From Coraliomargarita algicola (GTDB lineage Bacteria > Verrucomicrobiota > Verrucomicrobiia > Opitutales > Coraliomargaritaceae), in NCBI RefSeq assembly GCF_033878955.1, contig NZ_CP138858.1:3747001-3811000 (forward strand): a stretch of DNA of 64,000 nucleotides. Direction: 5' to 3'. Under the pieces are notes generated by a model that had not been told where the DNA came from, made no database searches, and saw only the letters and a program-made list of their open reading frames with translations. Shown piece by piece: positions 54,721-62,392 of this stretch; the stretch's first letter is position 1, and every line of letters begins with the position of its first letter. Made by a program: the position numbers and the translations under genes.

Positions 54721-56436
54721 TTATTTGAGCAGAGCTTTTTTGCGGCGTAATGCCCAGTAGGCGGCGCCGAAGTAAATGATGGTGCAGAGGAATGCGTAGC
54801 GGTAAAAGAGTTCTCGATTGAAGTCATAGGCCTCGAGATCGGGGCTGCGGAACATGGTGGATAGGGCGAGCAGGAGCGTGATGGCCAAGCTGGTGCGAGA
54901 TAGAAAGTGTAGAGTTTTGGTGAAGCGGGAGGTGTCTGTAATTGGTTGTGGTGCGTCGGCGGCCTGTTGGTCTTGGTAGGCGCTTATTACTTTACTACGT
55001 TCGGCATCGGCAGCGACTTGTTCAGGATATTTTTCTGCGGCTCCGTATTTCTTCGCTAAAATTGTGTATAGGATTGCGGTGAAAAACCAGGTGGGGATGA
55101 ATAGGTAATAAAAGGACATGATATCCAAGGCATTGAGCCCAAATCCGAATATCAGGCCCGCAATCCAAGATGTGACAGCTGGGGTGCTATGTGTCAATTT
55201 ACGATAGGTTAGCCAGTAGCGGGTGAAGCCGATGCGTGGGAAGATTACGTGTTCGGTAAACACGATGGAGCCGACGGGCACCACTAGTAGGCCTGCGTAG
55301 GTCAATAAAGGGAGCATTTTGGTAAATACGAAGGGGAAGCAGGCGACGATTACGGTGACGATACCCACAGCTAATGTCGTTTTTTTACGTGAATGTTTGT
55401 GAAAGATTGCCTGCGCGGCCAGCCCTGCGCGATAGAGGTTGGCGTTGGCGGTGGTCCAACCGGCCACGATCACGATGACGAAGCCAGACATACCGAGTGC
55501 GTGGTAGGCGACATCGCCGGGGTCAAGTGATGCGATGGAAGATTTTACCATGACGGCAGTGCCTGCGCCCATGATTCCTGCAGAGATCCAGGCGATGTAG
55601 TGCCCGAAGAGCATGCCAGAACTGGTGCATAGTCCGTAAATGCTTTTCTTGGCATAGCGCAATAAGGCCATGTCAATGAGGCCGATATGCGTAATGGTAT
55701 TGGCTGCCCAGGCGAAACCGATGACCTCGACTAGTCCGATTCCAGGTTCTCCAAAGACATTGACTCCTGTCCAGATGGATTGGTCGCCGATTGTTATGAA
55801 ATCGCTCCAGCTCTGGAGCATGGTATAGCCCAGAACTGACTCGGTGAGACTGGGCATCATGACCAGCGCGCCGCTGGCAAACATGACAAAGAGCCATGGC
55901 CCGCACAGTCCTGAAAATTCGGAGACCGCGTTGAAGCCATACATGGCCACGAAGACCACGATGATTCCGACCGCGAGGACAATTGTGACAAAGGCGGCGC
56001 TATTGGGATACCAGTTGAGCTGTGCAGGAATGTTGAATAGGAATCGGACCGCGGTCGAGGAGACTGTGATCATGGCGGCCGAGATGACTGTAAATATGAT
56101 TACGTTCGCCCAGTTATACAGTTTTGTCATCGAGTCGCCCGCGATCTTATGGAGATAAGTATAGAGGCTCAGGCGAGTTTGCACCGCGATTGGTGTGGTG
56201 ATGAGCGTCCAGCTGAGGATGGCCAGGATGTTTCCGATCAACAGGCCTAGCAGGATATCCATGGTTTTTGCGCCGAGTGCGACAAAGGTGGCGCCGATCA
56301 CAAACTCAGTTGCAGCGACGTGTTCACCGGCGTAGAGGCCTAGAAAATGCTTCCACCCGTGTAGTTTGTTTTCGGGAATGGGGAGCTGTTCTGCACTGAC
56401 ATTGGCCAGTGCATTGTTGGGAGTGTTTTGACTCAT
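54721..56436 (-). CDS. NCS1-like permease of the polyol operon
   Basis: 571 residues with about 12-14 membrane helices. Sequence features such as LHGWKHFLGLYAGEHVAATEF, PIAVQTRLSLYTYLHKI and AGWTTANANLYRAGLA are of the cytosine/purine permease (NCS1, APC superfamily) kind. NCS1 members carry nucleobases, hydantoins or thiamin-like compounds with H+ or Na+. Here it lies between a fructokinase and a polyol dehydrogenase, so it probably brings in the polyol; this is inference. The C-terminal tail (about 80 residues) is charged, with a late pair of helices. No substrate site can be read. Confidence 0.75.
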   Translation of the reverse strand: MSQNTPNNALANVSAEQLPIPENKLHGWKHFLGLYAGEHVAATEFVIGATFVALGAKTMDILLGLLIGNILAILSWTLITTPIAVQTRLSLYTYLHKIAGDSMTKLYNWANVIIFTVISAAMITVSSTAVRFLFNIPAQLNWYPNSAAFVTIVLAVGIIVVFVAMYGFNAVSEFSGLCGPWLFVMFASGALVMMPSLTESVLGYTMLQSWSDFITIGDQSIWTGVNVFGEPGIGLVEVIGFAWAANTITHIGLIDMALLRYAKKSIYGLCTSSGMLFGHYIAWISAGIMGAGTAVMVKSSIASLDPGDVAYHALGMSGFVIVIVAGWTTANANLYRAGLAAQAIFHKHSRKKTTLAVGIVTVIVACFPFVFTKMLPLLTYAGLLVVPVGSIVFTEHVIFPRIGFTRYWLTYRKLTHSTPAVTSWIAGLIFGFGLNALDIMSFYYLFIPTWFFTAILYTILAKKYGAAEKYPEQVAADAERSKVISAYQDQQAADAPQPITDTSRFTKTLHFLSRTSLAITLLLALSTMFRSPDLEAYDFNRELFYRYAFLCTIIYFGAAYWALRRKKALLK

Positions 56437-56453
56437 TGGGGTATCTGATTTCC

Positions 56454-57341
56454 TTACTTAATTAGTTTAAATTGATCTGGTAACACGGGGGTGGCACCTA
56501 CTTGAGAGCAGACAAAGGAGGCAACTTGATTTGCGAAGATGTTAACCTGATTGAGCGGTAAGCCATGTAGCAGGCTCATGCAGATGGCGGCTGTAAAAGA
56601 ATCTCCTGCGCCGACGGAGTCGATCATGTCGACGGGGTGGCAAGGGGCATCGTTGATGGCCTCAGCACTGACGAGTAGGCTGCCATGTTCGCCGCGCGTG
56701 TAAATAAGCAGGCGTAAGTCGAACTGTGTTTGAAGTTGCTGGAGTTGTTCGTTCACGTTGCCTGTAAGTCCGAAATACTTGGCCAATACTGCGAGCTCCT
56801 CATCGCTTAATTTTAAGATATTGGCTAATTGCAAAGAGCGTTCGACCACTTCTTTAGAGTGGAAGGCTTGGCGTAAATTTACATCGAATATTTTAAGTGA
56901 GTCCGCAGGCATCGCTGCTAGGAAGTCTTGAATGCTTGCACGACTTTCGGGCGAACGTTGAGCGAGTGAGCCGAAGCAGATGGCATCGGTTTTCGATGCC
57001 AATTGTTTGAGTTCGGGCGTGAGTGTTAAATGATCCCAGGCTGCGTTGAGCACGATCTCGTAGTTGGGCTTGCCGACAGGGTCGAAGGTGACCTTGGCTT
57101 GCCCCGTGGGGTAGGTCTCGTTTGTTGAGATGTAAGAGGTGTCGACGCCAGCTTTGTCGAGTTCGGTGCGCATGCGATGGCCGAAGTCGTCTTTGCCGAT
57201 CGAGCTAATGGGGTAGGCCTTTGCGCCGATTTGGCTACAATGCCAGGCAAAGTTGGCAGGTGCTCCGCCGATGCGAGCTCGATGGGGGAATACATCCCAA
57301 AGTAACTCTCCAATGCCAGCTACGGTAAAATTTTTATTCAT
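56454..57341 (-). CDS. PfkB-family fructokinase
   Basis: 295 residues. N-terminal GIGELLWDVFPHRARIGGAPANFAWH is the fructokinase/PfkB start (GGAPAN sugar loop), and the catalytic motif DSVGAGDSFTAAICM lies near 241-255. Fructose + ATP -> fructose-6-phosphate fits the neighbour gene, which would supply fructose from mannitol. First gene of the operon; the regulator is divergent across about 138 bp. The leader is A/T-rich with the TGTAA dyad listed below. Confidence 0.85.
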   Translation of the reverse strand: MNKNFTVAGIGELLWDVFPHRARIGGAPANFAWHCSQIGAKAYPISSIGKDDFGHRMRTELDKAGVDTSYISTNETYPTGQAKVTFDPVGKPNYEIVLNAAWDHLTLTPELKQLASKTDAICFGSLAQRSPESRASIQDFLAAMPADSLKIFDVNLRQAFHSKEVVERSLQLANILKLSDEELAVLAKYFGLTGNVNEQLQQLQTQFDLRLLIYTRGEHGSLLVSAEAINDAPCHPVDMIDSVGAGDSFTAAICMSLLHGLPLNQVNIFANQVASFVCSQVGATPVLPDQFKLIK

Positions 57342-57448
57342 GGGTATCGTGTGGGTGAATTAACAGATGCGCCCTAGGGGCGGTGACTATTTTTAGTTTG
57401 TTGAATGTATCTATTTTGTAAATAAACTAAATAACATTTGACTAACTT

Positions 57449-57469
57449 TGTAATTACATTATAGTTACA
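57449..57469. promoter_or_regulatory. Candidate operator between the polyol operon and its regulator
   Basis: TGTAATTACA (57449-57458) is a perfect palindrome, and TGTAA...TTACA also frames 57449-57469 with a 10-bp centre. It lies 11 bp before the regulator's start codon in an A/T-rich divergent gap. The assignment to the adjacent GntR-type regulator is inference. Confidence 0.5.
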
Positions 57470-57479
57470 TTTAAAGATT

Positions 57480-58562
57480 ATGAGTTCAGAAAAGCCGAAG
57501 TATTTGCAAGTTTACGATGCGATAAAGTATCAGATCCGCAGTCAGGTCTATCAGGTGGGGGCGCTCTTGCCGCCTGAATCTGAGCTCTGTGAGCAATTTA
57601 AGACATCGCGTCCGACGATTGCCAAAGCGCTTAATTTACTGAGTGATGAAGGCATCGTGCGCCGTCGGGCGGGCTTTGGCACCCAGGTGTTGCCGCCGCA
57701 GGTGGCTGCGTTGAGGGTAGGGTTATTGGTGCCACAACTTTCTCAGACTGAGATCTTTGAACCGATATGTGCGAGCATCACCGAGTGTGCGCATGAGTCG
57801 GGGATGCAAATTATACGCCCTCCCGAGTTGGGACGTGCGCAGGATTTTCGTAAGATGGCTGATTCTTTGGCCAGTCAGTTTATCAGTATGAAGGTCGATG
57901 GTGTTTTTTTTACGCCGATCGAGTATATACAGAATCACCAAGACTTTAATTTAGAGATACTTGAGCGTTTGAGTCGTGCGGGGATCTCTGTGGTGTTGTT
58001 GGATCGTGATATTTACCCGTGGCCACGCCAGACCCCTTATGATTTGATCGGGATTGATAATATTGAAGCTGGCTTCGTCGTTGCGGGGCATCTGATATCG
58101 AATGGTTGTCGACGGATTGGGTTTGTTTCGGAGCCCAATCCGGCGATGACGGTGCAATTACGGCAGATTGGGGTGCGTGAGGCTTTGGTGCAAAACGGCT
58201 ATCGCACGGAGGACCTGCAGACTGTCAACTTTGAGGCAGAGTATCCTGAAAACGTGATTCAGTCGCTACAGCAGGGCCAAGTCGATGGTGTGGTTTGTGC
58301 TAATGATGCAACTGCGGCGCGACTCCTGCGTATATTAGTCGATCGTGGCATACGCATCCCGGGGGAGATCCAGGTTTGCGGTTTTGATGATGTCAAATAC
58401 GCCTCACTGCTGGCGGTTCCATTGACGAGTTATCAGCAACCGTGCTTTGGGATCGGGAAGGTTGCGGTGAATACGATGATTGCACGTATTGAGCACCCCG
58501 ATGGGCCGACGCACCGGACGACATTAAAGGGGCGGCTTGTTTTGCGTGAGTCTGCCCCGTGA
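57480..58562 (+). CDS. GntR/LacI-type hybrid regulator (AraR-like)
   Basis: 360 residues. The N-terminal winged helix (1-72) is GntR type: KYLQVYDAIKYQIRS, LPPESELCEQFKTSRPTIAK, and GIVRRRAGFGTQV. The remaining 290 residues are the LacI-like sugar-binding domain (FFTPIEYI, GVVCANDATAARLL, VCGFDDVKYASLLAVPLT). This AraR-like architecture usually represses sugar operons and is relieved by the sugar. It is divergent from fructokinase-permease-dehydrogenase; polyol as effector is inference. Confidence 0.88.
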   Translation: MSSEKPKYLQVYDAIKYQIRSQVYQVGALLPPESELCEQFKTSRPTIAKALNLLSDEGIVRRRAGFGTQVLPPQVAALRVGLLVPQLSQTEIFEPICASITECAHESGMQIIRPPELGRAQDFRKMADSLASQFISMKVDGVFFTPIEYIQNHQDFNLEILERLSRAGISVVLLDRDIYPWPRQTPYDLIGIDNIEAGFVVAGHLISNGCRRIGFVSEPNPAMTVQLRQIGVREALVQNGYRTEDLQTVNFEAEYPENVIQSLQQGQVDGVVCANDATAARLLRILVDRGIRIPGEIQVCGFDDVKYASLLAVPLTSYQQPCFGIGKVAVNTMIARIEHPDGPTHRTTLKGRLVLRESAP

Positions 58563-58662
58563 ATCATTCGTTCAGTGGCTGGGCATGGATACGACAAGTC
58601 AAGGTATGACTTGAGTCTTGTTTGTCTGGGTTTTTCCCTTCATTTTACATGAAGTGAAACAT

Positions 58663-59220
58663 ATGACTACTAACCTAAAAGGCCGTACCATTTTATTGGG
58701 AGTCACAGGCTCGATTGCTGCGTTTAAGGCGGCTGATATTACCAGTCGCTTGACAGAAGCGGGGGCTGATGTGTTTCCCATTTTGACCGCGGGGGCATGT
58801 AATTTTATCCAGCCACTGACTTTGCAAACGCTTGCGCGTAACCCTGTCGCCTCCGACCTTTGGAATGAGGGGGCCAGTTGGCAACCTGGGCATATCGAGT
58901 TGGCGGATCGTGCCGATCTGCTTCTGGTTGCGCCGGCGACGGCACATTGCATTGCACAGTTTGCTCAAGGGCTGGCGCCGGATCTGTTGACTTCGATCCA
59001 TCTCGCGACACCGGCTCCAGTTATGATCGCACCTGCGATGAACGGTAAGATGCTCGCTCACCCAGCGACTCAGTTTAACATCAATACGTTGCAAGAGCGT
59101 GGGTGTCACTTTATCGAACCACAAAGCGGTATGCTGGCTTGTGGCTACGAAGGGCAGGGGAAACTGGCGTCAGTCGAAGAGATCGTCGATGCTGTGATGG
59201 CTTTTTTTGATCGAGGTTAG
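58663..59220 (+). CDS. Phosphopantothenoylcysteine decarboxylase (CoaC-type flavoprotein)
   Basis: 185 residues from the ATG at 58663 (the longer frame from 58618 is rejected). HFCD-family flavoprotein: FMN-binding GVTGSIAAFKAADIT, catalytic His in GHIELADRADLLLVAPA, PAMNGKMLAHPAT and the Cys in GMLACGYEGQGKLASVEEI. It makes phosphopantetheine for CoA. Only the decarboxylase half is present; a CoaB ligase domain is not fused and is not in the window, unlike the common CoaBC. A UbiX/Pad-type decarboxylase is a less likely reading. It lies 9 bp before the pseudokinase gene. Confidence 0.85.
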   Translation: MTTNLKGRTILLGVTGSIAAFKAADITSRLTEAGADVFPILTAGACNFIQPLTLQTLARNPVASDLWNEGASWQPGHIELADRADLLLVAPATAHCIAQFAQGLAPDLLTSIHLATPAPVMIAPAMNGKMLAHPATQFNINTLQERGCHFIEPQSGMLACGYEGQGKLASVEEIVDAVMAFFDRG

Positions 59221-59229
59221 CGTTATCGC

Positions 59230-62200
59230 ATGGAGAACCAACCCAACCCCCCGGAAAGCGTCATAGCTGCTCAGAAAAAAGAGCAGCTTAAGAACCGCGT
59301 GCTTAAATCGGGCGAAAGTTTTGGGAACTATCGGGTCGTGAAGTGTATGTGTGCGGGACTCCTCGCACATTATTACCACATGCAGCATATTCGGGATCTT
59401 CACGACGTAACGGTTGCGATCTTTCATCATCGTACGGACGGAAATGACAAGTTTCTTAAGCGTTTAGAGGTTTTGCAGAAGACGGTTTCTTCCTTCGATC
59501 ATGAAGCGATTCCGAAGATTCGGGACTGTAATAAGATCGATGGTCGCATTTGCATCTTTCTGGATCCCGTCAAGGGGCAGACACTGAGTCAGTATTTTGA
59601 AGCCCACGGGGTGCCTGGTAAGCAAGGTGTAGGCGTGAAAGCAGCCGTTCGGCTGATTGCTCAATTGCTAGGTGCTCTGGGGTATGCGCATTCACAGGGA
59701 GTGGACCATCGCGACCTCGATTCGGATCTCGTATACATTCAAGAAGATGGTAGTATTCGTTTGTTAGGGCTCGGGGTGAAGGCATGTCTGGGAGTGGATT
59801 TGTTCGAGTCGATTGTTTCTGCGTCAGTTTCTCCCTTGGTTTCCAGTAAAACTCAGGGGCGTCTGAACTCTTTCGATGTGATGAGTCCCGAATATCGATC
59901 CGGGGTGTCGGAGGATTCGCGTGTCGACGTTTATGGTGTCGGCTTTGTGGGCTACTGGTTGTTGACTGGGCGCAAGGCGATACTGTCCAAATACGAACCG
60001 CCCACCGCATATGTCGAAGAGCTGTCACCAAATTGGAATGTATTTTTCGAAAACTCGCTCGAACGCGCTCAGGATAAGCGCTATCAATCCTGTAAAGTTG
60101 CCTTGCTCGGGCTGAAGGGGACGGAGAAGGAGCCGCAGTCGGAAGGGGCTGGTTTTGTTCAGCGGCAAATTGATTGCATCCCTGTGCCGAGGAAGATCGT
60201 CGAACGAGGTGAGCTTGCGGCACGAATTTACCGCCTCTTTATTATCGGTTTGATTGGTCTTACGCTGACGGCGATTTGTGCCTCCTTTTTGAATGTGAGT
60301 TATACCGAGGAAGTTGATTATAGCCGTACTGTTGCAGAGCTGGCGGAGGCGAGCGAGAGTCCTTCGCTTGTGTTGAGTGTCAAGCCGCTGGTCGCCAGGG
60401 TTGAATTCGTAGGCTACAAACAGCGTTTTTTTGCGAGTCAAGGTGCCCTTCGGCTGAATGTGCAGCCGGGGGATTATAAGTTGCGCATTTCTGCGCCGCA
60501 TCATATTGAGCAAGTCCTGCGAGTGAGTATTGCTGAGGGCAAGGTCGCTACCGAGCGGGCCCGAGTCGAACTAAAGCCTGCGTGGACGAATATGACGATT
60601 CACACGGAGCCGGGGGCTTCGGTGTCTGTGGTCGATGCGCGTGATCATGAGATTGAGTTGGGCGTGGCTGATGAGACTGGTACTTTTTCGCTGAAGAAGG
60701 GGATCTTTGCTGGTACTTATCACGTGATCGTTAAGAAGGACGGCTATCAGCCAAAGGTATTGGAAAATCAGTCGATTGAGTTTGGTACACTTTCCGAAAT
60801 TGATGCGCCACTGTTGCCTTTGCCGGCGACGGTGAATGTCCGCAGTGAACCCGCGGGCGCATCAATTACCATTAACGATGTTGAGTTGGGAAAAACGCCT
60901 CTGTCATTACCCGAAGTGATTCCCAATGATCAGTATTTGATATTTGCCCGATTGGATGGATATCGTCCGCTCGGACGTCGTGTCGAAGTGAAGCCAGGGG
61001 CAGAAATGTTGATTGATTTTGGTCAGTTAGTGCCACTTTCCGGGGCACTCCGTTTTCGAGTGAGTGTTTCCGGGGAGAGCCCTCCCGAGCCGGACGAAAT
61101 GAACGAGGAGCTTAAAGTCATTATTGATGATGCGTCCTTTTCTTTGGGAGACCGCGCTCTTAGTTTTGTGCCCGCGGGCGAGCGTCGCATACGGCTGGAG
61201 CACCCGCTCTATATTTCACAAGAGGAAACCATAGAGGTGGAAGACGGGCAGGTGTATGATTTAGATTTTATTTTAAATCCGCGCCCGGGTGTGGTGCAGT
61301 TGGAAATTCCTGGTAATCTGAAAGCGGAGGTACGCTTGGATGGACACGCAGCTAGTCTTGTGGATGGATCTATTCAGATTCCGGCTAATCGTGAGGTCGA
61401 GTTTGAGCTACGCGTGAGAAATCACTTAACCATGCTGCGTACTTTTCAGCTATCGCCAAACGAAACTTTCGTATGGGAGGTGCAACCTGTCGCCATTCCT
61501 GGACCGACAGAAGGGCAAAGCTGGACGGTTCCATATTTCCATATTTCATTTGCATGGGTGCCTGCGGGGCAATTTGAGATGGGCAGTCCTTTGCCGGAGC
61601 ATGCTCGTTTGCCTAATGAGGGGCCGCAAACGAAGGTCCGATTTACACGCGGCTTTTGGGCCGGGGTTTACGAAGTTACTCAAGCCCAGTATTATGAAAT
61701 TACGGGGCGTAACCCCTCTCAATATAAGAGTGGTGCGCGTCCTGTGGAGAGTGTCAGTTGGGAAGAGGCTCAAATGTTTTGTGAGTTGCTCACCAGTTTT
61801 GAGCGCGAAGCAGAGCGACTGCCTGAGGGCTATGTCTACCGCTTGCCGAGTGAGGCCGAGTGGGAGTATGCTGCACGAGCAGGTAGCACAACGCCATTTC
61901 ACTTCGGCTCAGAGGCCGATGCCACTAAAGGCCAATTTCGAGGCGTTTATCCGCGCGACCGTCAAGATGGATTGCGTGCGCCCGCGGGGCCTGGCACGTC
62001 GACTGTAGGCCGCTATCAAGCCAATGCATATGGGCTTTATGATGTGCATGGTAACGTGCGTGAATGGACACTCGATCGCTATAATGGTCGACTTGATGGT
62101 GACTCTTTAATCGATCCGCATCCGCGAACAGATGGGGCACGAGTCGTGGTACGTGGTGGTGGATGGGAAGATTCCGCGGCTCGCGTGCGTTCGGCAGTTC

Positions 62201-62271
62201 GTGAGGAAATTAGCCCAAACGTGAAGAGCGATGCTCTCGGTTTTAGAGTCGTTATCGCACCAGAACTATAG
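59230..62271 (+). CDS. Transmembrane pseudokinase-PEGA-SUMF1 protein
   Basis: 1013 residues. Residues about 29-300 have the fold pattern of a Ser/Thr kinase, but the key residues are gone. The beta-3 Lys is replaced (VTVAIFHHR), the catalytic loop reads HRDLDSDLV (Asp where Asn is expected) and the DFG region reads LLGLGVKA. So it is probably a pseudokinase. A single membrane helix is at about 335-356 (RLFIIGLIGLTLTAICASFL). The outer part has PEGA-type repeats (about 455-530 and 535-600: TEPGASVSV, SEPAGASITINDVELGKTPL) and ends in a SUMF1/FGE-type domain (about 767-1012: WVPAGQFEMGS, RLPSEAEWEYAARAGS, YDVHGNVREWT). The catalytic cysteines of true FGE are absent. Function unknown; a cell-surface scaffold or sensor is inference. 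Confidence 0.85.
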   Translation: MENQPNPPESVIAAQKKEQLKNRVLKSGESFGNYRVVKCMCAGLLAHYYHMQHIRDLHDVTVAIFHHRTDGNDKFLKRLEVLQKTVSSFDHEAIPKIRDCNKIDGRICIFLDPVKGQTLSQYFEAHGVPGKQGVGVKAAVRLIAQLLGALGYAHSQGVDHRDLDSDLVYIQEDGSIRLLGLGVKACLGVDLFESIVSASVSPLVSSKTQGRLNSFDVMSPEYRSGVSEDSRVDVYGVGFVGYWLLTGRKAILSKYEPPTAYVEELSPNWNVFFENSLERAQDKRYQSCKVALLGLKGTEKEPQSEGAGFVQRQIDCIPVPRKIVERGELAARIYRLFIIGLIGLTLTAICASFLNVSYTEEVDYSRTVAELAEASESPSLVLSVKPLVARVEFVGYKQRFFASQGALRLNVQPGDYKLRISAPHHIEQVLRVSIAEGKVATERARVELKPAWTNMTIHTEPGASVSVVDARDHEIELGVADETGTFSLKKGIFAGTYHVIVKKDGYQPKVLENQSIEFGTLSEIDAPLLPLPATVNVRSEPAGASITINDVELGKTPLSLPEVIPNDQYLIFARLDGYRPLGRRVEVKPGAEMLIDFGQLVPLSGALRFRVSVSGESPPEPDEMNEELKVIIDDASFSLGDRALSFVPAGERRIRLEHPLYISQEETIEVEDGQVYDLDFILNPRPGVVQLEIPGNLKAEVRLDGHAASLVDGSIQIPANREVEFELRVRNHLTMLRTFQLSPNETFVWEVQPVAIPGPTEGQSWTVPYFHISFAWVPAGQFEMGSPLPEHARLPNEGPQTKVRFTRGFWAGVYEVTQAQYYEITGRNPSQYKSGARPVESVSWEEAQMFCELLTSFEREAERLPEGYVYRLPSEAEWEYAARAGSTTPFHFGSEADATKGQFRGVYPRDRQDGLRAPAGPGTSTVGRYQANAYGLYDVHGNVREWTLDRYNGRLDGDSLIDPHPRTDGARVVVRGGGWEDSAARVRSAVREEISPNVKSDALGFRVVIAPEL

Positions 62272-62392
62272 TTTTAGTAGCTTTTCGCTTGCTGTTCTAA
62301 TTTTAGCTTAGAGCATGTTCGCACATACCCTCAAAACTCCCTAACTAATTTATTCACAAGTAAACTAGAACCTCGACCATTTAGAGCATATA

